From assembly GCA_035543875.1 (NCBI GenBank), contig DATKIY010000104.1, forward strand, positions 1 to 11,397: DNA of 11,397 bases, read 5' to 3'. Both the position numbers and the translations under genes were made by a program. The notes beneath the pieces are model-generated. The model did not search any database. It had not been told where the DNA came from and saw only the letters and a program-made list of their open reading frames with translations. Every line of letters starts with the position of its first letter. Position 1 is the first letter of the stretch. This stretch comes from DATKIY01 sp035543875 (GTDB lineage: Bacteria > Actinomycetota > Actinomycetes > JAHEKZ01). Of this stretch, positions 1 to 6,816 are shown in pieces.

Positions 1-100
1 CCTGACCGAGCGAGACACGAGTGTGGTGCGACCAGCAACGCGCTCGTCGGTAGAAGAACTGTCAAGTGTTGAAATTGCGACGTAAAAATGACTCGACGAC

Positions 101-126
101 GGTCACTGTAAGTCATTGATGGTCAC
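101..126. repeat. GTCA motif at 10-bp period
   Basis: GTCA occurs at 102, 112 and 122, exactly one helical turn apart. The outer two copies are the longer GGTCAC (101-106 and 121-126). A run of T (GTTTTTTGGGG) follows directly. Phased short repeats of this kind can be a regulator binding site or the end of a mobile element. No regulator or transposase is visible nearby, so the role is unknown. Confidence 0.3.
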
Positions 127-296
127 GTTTTTTGGGGTTATCGCCACGCGCGCTCGGGTATAAGGTCTCATCAAAATTCGGCGCGAGCCCTAGGCACGTT
201 GACGGTTCTGACGACGGGAATTAGGTGGGCTCACACCGTCCTGCGTGCTCGTAACGAGACGAAGTGATCGGCGTGAAATTAGTCCGAGTACTCACA

Positions 297-347
297 GCCG
301 GAGCGCCTGCTTTCGGTCACGGTCGGTTTCTATGTACCGGCTCCGGC
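297..347 (+). promoter_or_regulatory. GC-rich stem-loop in the leader of the 472 gene
   Basis: GCCGGAGC (297-304) is an exact inverted repeat of GCTCCGGC (340-347). An inner CGGT (320-323) can pair with ACCG (336-339), stacking on the outer stem and leaving a one-sided bulge. GTTTTG follows the stem, so it could act as a weak intrinsic terminator for something to the left, or as a leader structure or attenuator for the gene at 472. Pairing is seen in the sequence; the function is inferred. Confidence 0.35.
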
Positions 348-354
348 GTTTTGC

Positions 355-374
355 CAACTCTGGTCTCGGAGTTG
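355..374 (+). promoter_or_regulatory. Second leader hairpin, 8-bp stem with tetraloop
   Basis: CAACTCTG (355-362) pairs with CGGAGTTG (367-374), with one G-U pair and a GTCT loop. It lies eight bases after the 297-347 hairpin and 97 bases before the next start codon. No T-run follows, so it is not an ordinary terminator. Two hairpins in a row suggest a structured 5' leader. Confidence 0.35.
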
Positions 375-454
375 TCAAACGGAGCGTCGATGGCTCGGTG
401 GTCAACGATGGCAATGTCCACTGGCTAAGCCCACATTCTGCGAATGAATAAAAG

Positions 455-465
455 AAGGAGAGAGG
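455..465 (+). promoter_or_regulatory. Ribosome binding site for the 472 gene
   Basis: AAGGAG followed by AGAGG lies 6-11 bases before the ATG at 472. This purine-rich Shine-Dalgarno sequence fixes the start. Confidence 0.8.
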
Positions 466-471
466 CACAGT

Positions 472-855
472 ATGCGAAGTTCGACTCGGTTCGTTCTGTG
501 CGCAGTTGTCGTGCCGTTGCTCGTAGTTATGTGCTTTGCGACACCAGCAAGCGCACGGCCAGTAAGCAATCCCAATTCTGTGACTTTGACGGCGCAGTGC
601 GACGGCGGTAGGACGTACACATTCCTGGTCTCACCAGCCAGTGGGTCGGCTGTCTTGGACACTCAAAGCACTGCCGTGCAAGTGACGTTCGCTTTGGCGG
701 TCAGTGATCCGCTAAACGAGTTTGGCGGCTCGTTTTCGGTTCCCTTCAACGTGGGTATCCCTCAGGGAAAACTCATCTCGTGTAGTGGGACGGTCATAGG
801 AACTCAGCAAGTCACGTACACCGCCACGGTGCTCCTCGCTCCGGTCTCGGGCTAA
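472..855 (+). CDS. Small secreted protein of unknown function
   Basis: A 127-residue exported protein. A clear Sec signal peptide has a basic n-region (MRSSTR), a hydrophobic core at about residues 7-22 and a likely cleavage after ASA at residue 28. This leaves a mature chain of about 99 residues. The mature part is rich in Ser, Thr and Val and looks like an all-beta sandwich, with just two mature cysteines (C43 in LTAQCDGG and C104 in LISCSG) that probably form a disulfide. The start is well supported by AAGGAG at 455-460 and a further AGAGG at 461-465. It resembles, from memory, a type of short secreted hypothetical protein common in Actinobacteria, but I cannot assign a function. It is followed by another small secreted protein in the same orientation with its own likely promoter. 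Confidence 0.85.
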   Translation: MRSSTRFVLCAVVVPLLVVMCFATPASARPVSNPNSVTLTAQCDGGRTYTFLVSPASGSAVLDTQSTAVQVTFALAVSDPLNEFGGSFSVPFNVGIPQGKLISCSGTVIGTQQVTYTATVLLAPVSG

Positions 856-955
856 CGAGGTGCAAGTTGCTGCCTGCAGTTCGTGGAGGTAGTCACGCGG
901 GAACTTCCATCCGTGAGGGCGTTGCTACATATCGTCATCAGACTCTGGGTAGTTC

Positions 956-985
956 TTGACCTCCCGTGAAATGGAGCCCTATCGT
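956..985 (+). promoter_or_regulatory. Candidate housekeeping promoter for the 1022 gene
   Basis: TTGACC (956-961) is five of six to the -35 consensus. It is separated by 18 bases from TATCGT (980-985), four of six to the -10. Transcription would begin near 992, about 30 bases before the ATG at 1022. If so, the in-frame TTG at 956 and ATG at 971 lie upstream of the transcript start and cannot be used, in agreement with the signal-peptide evidence. Confidence 0.45.
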
Positions 986-1021
986 GCTGGCGTCGATATT
1001 GAACGGTGGGAGATGGTCACC

Positions 1022-1525
1022 ATGAATCGACGAACTCCGCTTCTTCTCGTCGCGGCATTCGCATTTGCGTTCCTCTTGGCGCCAGCCACACCAGCATTGG
1101 CTAATAGCACAGAGGGGTCCTGGCAGTACGACGACTTCCACAGCGTCTTCCGACACTGGTGTGATTTCCCAGTCAAGTTCACTGCAGTCGGAGCGTTCAA
1201 ACGGACCGACTTCTACGATGATGCTGGGACGCTCTACAAGACGACACTGCGACCTGGTCACGGTCTGTACGTGTACGGACTTAGTGCCAATGGCACAACG
1301 CTGCAGGCGACCAGTGGCTACAGCGCAATTCTCACGTACAACTCAGACGGACAAATAGCGACCTACACCGAGACCGGGCAAGTATTTACATTCACCGTTC
1401 CGGGAGGAGGCGTCGTCTTGCTGCGCGCCGGTCGACTCGTTCTCGATTGGGACACGGGGGACGTACTCTCCCAAACAGGACCACACGCGGAGGACTACAC
1501 CAAGCTCTGCGCGGCGCTCGCTTAG
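1022..1525 (+). CDS. Secreted protein of unknown function, actinobacterial type
   Basis: A 167-residue exported protein. From the ATG at 1022 the chain begins with a typical Sec signal peptide (MNRR, hydrophobic core at residues 7-20, cleavage after PALA at about residue 27). GGGAG at 1008-1012 is a well-placed ribosome binding site. In-frame starts at 956, 971 and 1013 would only add a polar extension in front of the signal peptide. The mature part has two cysteines, C47 in HWCDFPV and C163 in the KLCAAL tail, which may form a disulfide bridging the ends of the domain. Other landmarks are a GHG at 79-81 and PGGGVVLLRAGRLVLD at about 127-142. This layout (N-terminal CxFPV, GxGVVxLxAGR, C-terminal LCAAL) matches, from memory, a family of secreted actinobacterial hypotheticals. 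Function is unknown. The stop overlaps that of the convergent membrane-protein gene by 3 bases. Confidence 0.85.
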   Translation: MNRRTPLLLVAAFAFAFLLAPATPALANSTEGSWQYDDFHSVFRHWCDFPVKFTAVGAFKRTDFYDDAGTLYKTTLRPGHGLYVYGLSANGTTLQATSGYSAILTYNSDGQIATYTETGQVFTFTVPGGGVVLLRAGRLVLDWDTGDVLSQTGPHAEDYTKLCAALA

Positions 1526-1947
1526 TGCAGGTCTGCACCAGTGGCCAACGCGATGGCGATGATCGCGGCGGCGACCCAGTCCGCAACTGCGCAAAATGGC
1601 GGCCACCATCGGGTGCCTGAGACGAACTGTGAACGGTGCTGGACCATGTCTTTGAGGCCATGCCCGGTCAGCCCGGCCACCAGGAGCCAAGCCGGTCCGG
1701 TGATGGCGACAGCGGCGACAACTACGAAACCTGCTGCGACGACGGACTCGACAGCGATGACCTTCCAGCGCCCGTCGGCCACGCTGAAACCGATATAAAC
1801 CCCAGCGATAAAGACCAGTCCGAGGGCGTAGACCGTGGCCGGGGGTAGCCACCAAAAGGCCCACGGTGAGGCTGCCATCGCCACACCTGTGACCGCGCCA
1901 GCAGTGAGCGCAACACGCGTGCCTTCTGACTCCACGATGGTGTTCAT
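1522..1947 (-). CDS. Small four-helix membrane protein
   Basis: A 141-residue integral membrane protein and the last gene of the minus-strand operon, starting 8 bases after the multicopper oxidase stop. Hydrophobic segments lie at about residues 12-34, 37-57, 64-93 and 119-137. A conserved-looking polar stretch sits between helices 3 and 4: HGLKDMVQHRSQFV at 96-109, followed by TRWWPPFC at 112-119. Its His, Asp, Arg and Cys residues look like a functional loop and could bind a metal or cofactor. I recall similar short membrane proteins with QHRxxFV and RWWPPFC motifs in actinobacteria, without a known function. No good ribosome binding site precedes the ATG, so expression probably depends on coupling to the oxidase upstream. 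Its position suggests a role connected with the copper enzyme, but this is inference. Confidence 0.8.
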   Translation of the reverse strand: MNTIVESEGTRVALTAGAVTGVAMAASPWAFWWLPPATVYALGLVFIAGVYIGFSVADGRWKVIAVESVVAAGFVVVAAVAITGPAWLLVAGLTGHGLKDMVQHRSQFVSGTRWWPPFCAVADWVAAAIIAIALATGADLH

Positions 1948-1955
1948 GCGGCCGG

Positions 1956-3809
1956 CTAGGCGTCGACGTTGAAGGTGAACATCATGCCGCTCTCGTGGTG
2001 CTCGGCAATGTGACAGTGCGCCATCCAGAGTCCGGGGTTGGTGACGTCGAGCAAGATGTCGACGGTTTCGCCTGTGCGAACAAGGACGGTGTCTTTCCAG
2101 ACGAGATTCGGTTCAACGGTGTCGTCGCGGCTCATTATGAGAAAGCGACCCGCCCCGTGGACGTGGAACGGGTGGTGCATTGGGTGGTCGGAGTCCATCT
2201 CGTTCACCAGCCGGATTTTGATCTGGTCGCCAACCTTGAAGTGCCAGTCGATCGCGTGGTTCTCCGCGCCGGTGCTGCGGTCGATGAGCTTCCAGCGCAT
2301 GTTCACCGGTGTAGTGATCCGGTTGACGTCGACCATGTCGTCCTCCCACTCGACACCACCGGTCGCCTGATGTTCATGACCGCCACCATGGCTGTGGTGC
2401 TCCTGGTCATCACTGTCGTGGTGACGGTGCGAGGGTTCGTCACCATGGGATTCATGAGTTTCGGCGACGAGTTGCGACGGGATCAGCTTCATCCCACATT
2501 GGGGGCAGCGTTCGGGTGACTCGCTCACGACCTCGGCATGCATCGGGCAGGTGTAGGTGACGGCAACGGTGACCAACTTCATGCCGCAGTGCGGGCATCG
2601 GCCTTGCTCCGCGGTGATGACTTCGGAATGCATGGGGCACGTGTAGGTGAGAGCCACGGATGTAGCCAACAGCTTCATCCCGCATTCGGGGCAAGTGCCC
2701 TCGTCCGCACTTACCACGTCGGGGTGCATAGGACAGGAGTAGATGATCGGCCCCTCAGGCACACCCATGTCCATCTCAGCCACGAATGCGAGCGTCTTGT
2801 CGGGTGGCCTGTCGCGGTATTGCGACAGGCGATCTCGTTCGGCCGTCATGTCGGCGTTGGTGCGAAGCACCTCGAAATGCTGACTCAGCTCCGGCTCGAC
2901 CGGCGCGTCACTAACCGCGACTGACGCCAGGGGATAGGTGCGCTCTGGATGCCGGTGCTCGAGAGTCACGAGGCCAGGCTGGTCGAACAGGACGTCGACA
3001 ACGATCCGCTCCGAGGGCGCGAGCATCACGTTGGTGACGAGGGCTTCTTGCTCGAACCGACCGCTATCGCCGCCCACGAGCTTCATACGGGCCTTATCGA
3101 AGCCGACGTTGAAGACTCGAGTGTTGGCCGTGTTTGTGAGGTAGAACCGGACGACCTCCCCAAGGTCGGCTGACAGTTTGGCCGTGACATCACCGCCGAT
3201 GAGCATGGTGTTTCCGAACCGACCCATCGCAACGTATGTAGTTTCGGTGCGGCTGAAGGACGCGATCTGACCCTCCTCGAGTAGCACGTCATCCAGTGTG
3301 AGCAGCTCCTCCCGGTTTACCGGCGGCCAATAGTCCGGGTCGGACGGGACGACCACAATGTTTCCGTATAGACCCATTTCCTGGCCGTAGTCCTCGCGGA
3401 TGTGCGGGTGGTACCAGTACAGCCCCGGATCGTGGAACTGCAGCCGGTAGCTGAAGCTCTCACCCACCTGCATCGGTGTCTGCGTTTGATGCGTTCCGTC
3501 GTAGGCGTTCTCCAGCCTCAGTCCGTGCCAGTGCACGGTAGCCTCGATGTCAGTCAGGTTGGTGACGACGACGACCACTTCGGAACCCTGTTGCACCAGC
3601 ATTGTGGGTCCGGGCACCGAGCCGTTGTAGGCGAGCATCCGCACGTCGGTATCGCCCAGCCGCTTGACGATTGGAGCTATGCGTAGGTTGAACTTCTCCC
3701 CGTTTGCGAGCGATGCGAGCTCCGATGGTTGGGACTTCGGAAGCTCACGTATGTCGGTGGGAAAGTTCCCCTGATCCCCATCGTCGGTGTGATCACTGCG
3801 GTTCGGCAT
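1956..3809 (-). CDS. Multicopper oxidase with three heavy-metal-binding modules
   Basis: A 617-residue oxidase of the laccase/copper-oxidase type. All four copper-ligand motifs are present: HWHG (93-96), HPH (134-136), HPFHVHG (546-552) and HCHIAEHHESGMM (598-610), the last carrying the type 1 copper Cys, His and axial Met. Between the second and third cupredoxin regions sit three tandem modules of the pattern Y-x-CPMH...CPxCGMKL (about 357-380, 389-412, 419-442). A linker with ten histidines follows (452-480). The modules match the known heavy-metal-binding domain found in copper and cobalt-zinc-cadmium efflux proteins. The ATG at 3809 has a strong AGGAGG nine bases upstream. The gene overlaps the flavoprotein gene by 17 bases, so it is probably translationally coupled. 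There is no Sec, Tat or lipoprotein signal, which is unusual for this class and suggests a cytoplasmic enzyme unless another start is used. The likely role is copper or metal oxidation/tolerance; the substrate cannot be read from the sequence. Confidence 0.93.
   Translation of the reverse strand: MPNRSDHTDDGDQGNFPTDIRELPKSQPSELASLANGEKFNLRIAPIVKRLGDTDVRMLAYNGSVPGPTMLVQQGSEVVVVVTNLTDIEATVHWHGLRLENAYDGTHQTQTPMQVGESFSYRLQFHDPGLYWYHPHIREDYGQEMGLYGNIVVVPSDPDYWPPVNREELLTLDDVLLEEGQIASFSRTETTYVAMGRFGNTMLIGGDVTAKLSADLGEVVRFYLTNTANTRVFNVGFDKARMKLVGGDSGRFEQEALVTNVMLAPSERIVVDVLFDQPGLVTLEHRHPERTYPLASVAVSDAPVEPELSQHFEVLRTNADMTAERDRLSQYRDRPPDKTLAFVAEMDMGVPEGPIIYSCPMHPDVVSADEGTCPECGMKLLATSVALTYTCPMHSEVITAEQGRCPHCGMKLVTVAVTYTCPMHAEVVSESPERCPQCGMKLIPSQLVAETHESHGDEPSHRHHDSDDQEHHSHGGGHEHQATGGVEWEDDMVDVNRITTPVNMRWKLIDRSTGAENHAIDWHFKVGDQIKIRLVNEMDSDHPMHHPFHVHGAGRFLIMSRDDTVEPNLVWKDTVLVRTGETVDILLDVTNPGLWMAHCHIAEHHESGMMFTFNVDA
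2370..2459 (-). other. Sub-gene region: His-rich linker of the oxidase
   Basis: Residues 451-480 of the multicopper oxidase contain ten histidines among Asp, Glu, Ser and Gly. It is a low-complexity, probably disordered metal-buffering segment that joins the metal-binding modules to the C-terminal cupredoxin domain. Confidence 0.8.
2484..2741 (-). repeat. Sub-gene region: three tandem metal-binding modules
   Basis: Three copies of a roughly 24-residue unit lie 30-32 residues apart in the oxidase. Each has CPMH near its start and CPxCGMKL at its end, so each offers three Cys, one His and two Met as possible metal ligands. The copies differ in the middle and at many third-base positions, so the triplication is not very recent. 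Confidence 0.85.
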
Positions 3810-4998
3810 GGTCAGACGCCTCCTGGGTTTCTGCGTGGATCGGGAGTTCGCGATTGACTGCGGCTGGCCGCACCTTGCGGCTTTCTGCCAGGGTCTGGAT
3901 CTGTGTCGCGATGAACTCGGCATCGTCTTTCACCCAGCCGAGCAACGCTGAGCCGCGGGTGTGTTGCCAGTAAAGGCCGAGAAAGTAGAGCCCCGGCTGG
4001 TCGGTCACTCCCCGACGGTGGCGGACCTGACCCGCGCCGTCCAATACAGGGGCGTCAATCCACGAGTAGTCCGGCAGGTATCCGGTCGCCCATACCACGG
4101 CGTCAACAAGGAGCTCGCTGCCGTCGGCGAAGTTCACCGTGCGCTGCGACGCGCCTACCGCTCTCGGATGCAGGGCGACACCTTGGCGCCGGAGGCGCTC
4201 TGGGCTTGAGCCGATGAGCGTCTCCCGCTCCCTCAGCCGGCGCCCCAGCCGTGAGTCGACCGTCGTTTTGAGCAACCCAGTCTTGGTGAGCCACCAAAAC
4301 AGATCGCGCCGCCAAATCTTCTGGGGTAGCGGTGTCTGCTTTGAGCCGACCGAGAGGTGGACCGAGTGGGTGCCGCTGAGCTCTTCCGCGATCTGGAAAC
4401 CGGTATTACCGCCCCCGACAACGAGCACCGTCCCTGACGGAATGCCCTGCGGTTGCCGGTAACCGGTGCTGTGCATTTGGAAAACCTCGGGTGACAGCAA
4501 ACCGGCGAGTGCTGGCGTTCGCGGCCGCTGAAACGGACCGGTCGCTACGACCACCTGGTCAGCTGTCAACTGCTTGCCGTTGACCTCGACGCTATAGCCG
4601 CAATCGATCGGGGCCAGCGACTGGACAGCACTGTTAAGGACCACCGGGAGCGCATTGGTGCTCGCATACGTCTTCAAGTACGCGGCCACCTCGTCACGCG
4701 TCGGGTATCCGTCGGGCTCGCCGGGAAAGCCGAGGCCTGCGAGAGCGTCATACCGCCGCGGAGTAAACAGGGCAAGCGAATCCCACCGGTTCGACCACGC
4801 TGCTCCCACCGAATCGGCGTCCTCGAGAATCAGGAACCGAAGGCCTTGACGTGCCAGACAGAACCCCATCGCCAGTCCAGCCTGGCCCGCGCCGACCACG
4901 ATGACGTCGACATGCTCATCAGCGACGACATCGCGCCGCTGAACGCTCGCTTCCCGATCGGATGGTTCGGGCAACTCGGGGGTGCTTTCGCTGCTCAT
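3793..4998 (-). CDS. FAD/NAD(P)H flavoprotein, CzcO-like monooxygenase family
   Basis: A 401-residue two-dinucleotide-binding flavoprotein. An N-terminal FAD site VVGAGQAG (about 34-41) is followed by a WSNRWDSLALFTP segment typical of the family, then an NAD(P)H site VVGGGNTG (about 193-200), an ATGY motif (304-307) and a C-terminal GSALLGWVKDDA (349-360). These fit the family annotated as flavin-containing monooxygenase or CzcO, which uses NADPH, FAD and oxygen to oxidise small substrates. The classical FxGxxxH fingerprint is degenerate here (an HSTGY remains), so oxygenation is not assured. The ATG at 4998 forms an ATGA overlap with the upstream phosphatase stop. An in-frame GTG at 5016 has no ribosome binding site. 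The 3' end overlaps the oxidase start, so the two redox proteins are probably made together. The substrate is unknown. Confidence 0.88.
   Translation of the reverse strand: MSSESTPELPEPSDREASVQRRDVVADEHVDVIVVGAGQAGLAMGFCLARQGLRFLILEDADSVGAAWSNRWDSLALFTPRRYDALAGLGFPGEPDGYPTRDEVAAYLKTYASTNALPVVLNSAVQSLAPIDCGYSVEVNGKQLTADQVVVATGPFQRPRTPALAGLLSPEVFQMHSTGYRQPQGIPSGTVLVVGGGNTGFQIAEELSGTHSVHLSVGSKQTPLPQKIWRRDLFWWLTKTGLLKTTVDSRLGRRLRERETLIGSSPERLRRQGVALHPRAVGASQRTVNFADGSELLVDAVVWATGYLPDYSWIDAPVLDGAGQVRHRRGVTDQPGLYFLGLYWQHTRGSALLGWVKDDAEFIATQIQTLAESRKVRPAAVNRELPIHAETQEASDHAEPQ
3819..3824 (-). promoter_or_regulatory. Ribosome binding site that fixes the oxidase start
   Basis: On the minus strand this reads AGGAGG, nine bases before the ATG at 3809. 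It lies within the 3' end of the flavoprotein gene. It rules against a longer oxidase reading frame reaching 3923, whose extra 38 residues are just another frame of the flavoprotein gene. Confidence 0.85.
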
Positions 4999-5738
4999 GC
5001 CGAACCTGCTCGCCACGAGATCTGCTTGCCCGTGACTGACTTGAGCAGACCTGGGCTGCTGCTCTCTCCGTCAGGAGCAGACGACGTCCGTACCGGGTGT
5101 GCTTTGCCACGCTGAGCGCGGACTCTGAGCGTTTGAAGTACGGAGGGGAACAGCAGTGCCAGGGCCGTCCCGACCAGGATGCCTTCCACCACGTCGGACA
5201 GCCAGTGCGCATTCAAATACACACGCGACATCGCCATCAGCAGGACGAACACGATGGCCCTTATTTCCCAACGCGTGCGCGCGGAGCCCGGGGGGAGCAG
5301 GACGATGACGATCCCTACCGCTGTCACGACCGCAGCAACAGCGTGGCCGGACGGGAAGGAGTAGCCAGTGGTCGCGAAGAGTGGGTCCGGCGGTCTGGGC
5401 CGTGCATACGCATTCTTCATGACCCCGAGAACCACTTCTGAAGTCACGACCGCTAGAACGAAGGCGAGCAGCTGAATCCACATGCGGCGCCACGCCAACA
5501 ACAGGATGACAGCCACTCGTAGTGGCCAGTTGACATACGCGCTTCCGGTGAGAGCTAGAACTTTTGCCGCCCAGATCAGAGGCGGTGGCTGGAAGCGGTT
5601 GGACAGGTCATAGACCCAGTCGTCGACGACCTGCACACGGTCGAGGGTGGCTGGCACAGCCACGAGAACGCCGAGAAGAATCGCAAGCACGAGAGCGATT
5701 AACGCGAGGGCCATTCCTCGCCGATGGTTCACCAGCAC
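4995..5738 (-). CDS. PAP2-family membrane phosphatase
   Basis: A 247-residue membrane phosphatase with all three type 2 phosphatidic acid phosphatase signatures: KNAYARPRP (K108 to P116), PSGH (129-132) and SRVYLNAHWLSD (171-182, catalytic His178 and Asp182). Hydrophobic segments at about 9-30, 55-66, 73-83, 87-107, 134-149, 160-170 and 184-200 fit the usual six-helix core with the active site facing outside. Such enzymes dephosphorylate lipid phosphates, including phosphatidic acid, phosphatidylglycerol phosphate and undecaprenyl diphosphate. Which one applies here cannot be told. A Ser/Pro-rich tail (about 206-247) is predicted cytoplasmic. The GTG start at 5738 has a GGGA eight bases before it; an ATG at 5714 is a possible alternative. 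The gene lies 13 bases after the flippase-like gene and shares ATGA with the flavoprotein gene. Confidence 0.93.
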   Translation of the reverse strand: MLVNHRRGMALALIALVLAILLGVLVAVPATLDRVQVVDDWVYDLSNRFQPPPLIWAAKVLALTGSAYVNWPLRVAVILLLAWRRMWIQLLAFVLAVVTSEVVLGVMKNAYARPRPPDPLFATTGYSFPSGHAVAAVVTAVGIVIVLLPPGSARTRWEIRAIVFVLLMAMSRVYLNAHWLSDVVEGILVGTALALLFPSVLQTLRVRAQRGKAHPVRTSSAPDGESSSPGLLKSVTGKQISWRAGSA

Positions 5739-5751
5739 GAGTCGGTTCCCA

Positions 5752-6807
5752 TCACGCTGCGTCCGGTACTAGTTCAGTACGCGGCGCCGTTCCCTGAGGT
5801 CTGCGCCACGAACGGTTACGACGCCAGAAGATGTAAGTCCCCAGACCCACGGGGATGGGGAGGACATATGTCAAGGCGCGGAACACCAGCACAGCGGCTG
5901 CAACCTCCGCTCGGGGACCACCGGCCGCAGCGAGACCTGCAATGAGCGCGAACTCGACGACACCGACACCACCGGGTGTGAACGGGATTGCTGTTAGCAA
6001 CCGGGCGAAGCTGAAAACGAGCAGCACTTGTGCCCAGCCGACGTCTGCCTCGGAGACGCCGACGTAGCGCAAGGTCATGAGCAGGATGAGCCACAGGGAC
6101 AGGTGACTCACCAGCGTCGCAAGCGTCAGCCAATGCCAACGTGCCCGGAGCAACGTGATCGTGCGAGCGCGGAATTTGGTGGTTGCAATCTCCCAACCCT
6201 GCACTGGTGGTCGACCGAAGATGCCTCGCAGACGCGACGCCACTCGTCCCGCCCGGATCCCGATCGTCCGGGCGCCCTGCTCGCTACGCAGCAGGAGCGC
6301 GAACATCGTGACGGCGAACACAAGACCGCCGATCCCGGCCAACGCGGCAAGGATGCGTCCCCCTCCCGGTCCACCCTGGATTGCCACGATCGCAACAGCC
6401 AGAATCGGGAGCCCGAGCTTCGCGAAGTTGTTCCAGACCCCGCTAAGAAGTAGTGACACCGAACCGCGGGAACGCGAGAACCCCCATGACGAGTACATCG
6501 AGTAGCTCATCGCGATTCCGACTGCACCGCCGCCGGGAACAGTGTTCGACACTGCTGTTGACGACTCTGTTACGACGAACGCCTGGCGGTAGGTCAGCCC
6601 GGGCATTGTCGTAACCATCACGAACGTGTAAGTGATGAGGTTCCAGATTGTGGCGATGCCCAGAGTCACCAGTTCGAATGTGCTCATTGAGTCGATGGAC
6701 GTCTTGATATCGGCGACACTCGTGAACTGCGGCAGGAAGTACCAGGTCACTGCGATAACAAGACCGATGGAGAAGACGGCCGACGCCACCTGCTTCCCAC
6801 GACTCAT
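5752..6807 (-). CDS. Flippase-like membrane protein, LPG-synthase TM family (UPF0104)
   Basis: A 351-residue polytopic membrane protein with about eight hydrophobic segments. Two family landmarks are present: TVPGGGAVGIAMSYSMY (89-105) with a following WGFSR, and AIPFTPGGVGVVEFAL (273-288), the PGGxGxxE motif of the lysylphosphatidylglycerol-synthase transmembrane (flippase-like) family. The soluble aminoacyl-transferase domain of MprF is absent, so it cannot make lysyl-PG itself. It is more likely to move or bind a lipid or lipid-linked molecule. The ATG at 6807 has GGGAG five bases upstream (6813-6817), and the preceding lipoprotein gene ends 9 bases away. Its neighbours, a kinase/degenerate PAP2 protein, a lipoprotein and an active PAP2 phosphatase, support an envelope-lipid role. 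The cargo is unknown. Confidence 0.9.
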   Translation of the reverse strand: MSRGKQVASAVFSIGLVIAVTWYFLPQFTSVADIKTSIDSMSTFELVTLGIATIWNLITYTFVMVTTMPGLTYRQAFVVTESSTAVSNTVPGGGAVGIAMSYSMYSSWGFSRSRGSVSLLLSGVWNNFAKLGLPILAVAIVAIQGGPGGGRILAALAGIGGLVFAVTMFALLLRSEQGARTIGIRAGRVASRLRGIFGRPPVQGWEIATTKFRARTITLLRARWHWLTLATLVSHLSLWLILLMTLRYVGVSEADVGWAQVLLVFSFARLLTAIPFTPGGVGVVEFALIAGLAAAGGPRAEVAAAVLVFRALTYVLPIPVGLGTYIFWRRNRSWRRPQGTAPRTELVPDAA

Positions 6808-6816
6808 GGTGACTCC

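Larger units (their letters stand above)
1..471. other. Left-flank region without a confident gene
   Basis: I see no convincing gene here. A frame open from the window edge to a TAA at 83-85 could be the tail of a gene lying to the left, but it is only about 27 codons and I recognise nothing in it. A 68-codon plus-strand frame (245-451) is Arg/Ser-rich, has no ribosome binding site and runs across two hairpins, so I do not call it. The region holds GTCA repeated at 102, 112 and 122, a short palindrome CTCGT-A-ACGAG at 248-258, and hairpins at 297-347 and 355-374. Its last part is presumably the leader of the gene at 472. Confidence 0.5.

Noticed and set aside
245..451. Plus-strand open frame of 68 codons
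   Set aside because: Arg/Ser-rich, no Shine-Dalgarno sequence, and interrupted in sense by two hairpins that suggest non-coding leader.
1343..1864. Minus-strand open frame of 173 codons
   Set aside because: Out of frame with the clear membrane protein at 1522-1947 and antisense to the secreted protein. The translation is Arg/Gly-rich and low in information.
3810..3923. 38-codon upstream extension of the multicopper oxidase
   Set aside because: AGGAGG lies just before the ATG at 3809, and the extension is only an alternate frame of the flavoprotein gene.
5752..6807. Reading this gene as a lysylphosphatidylglycerol synthase (MprF)
   Set aside because: Only the transmembrane flippase-like part is present. 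The C-terminal aminoacyl-transferase domain is absent, so synthesis of lysyl-PG is not supported.
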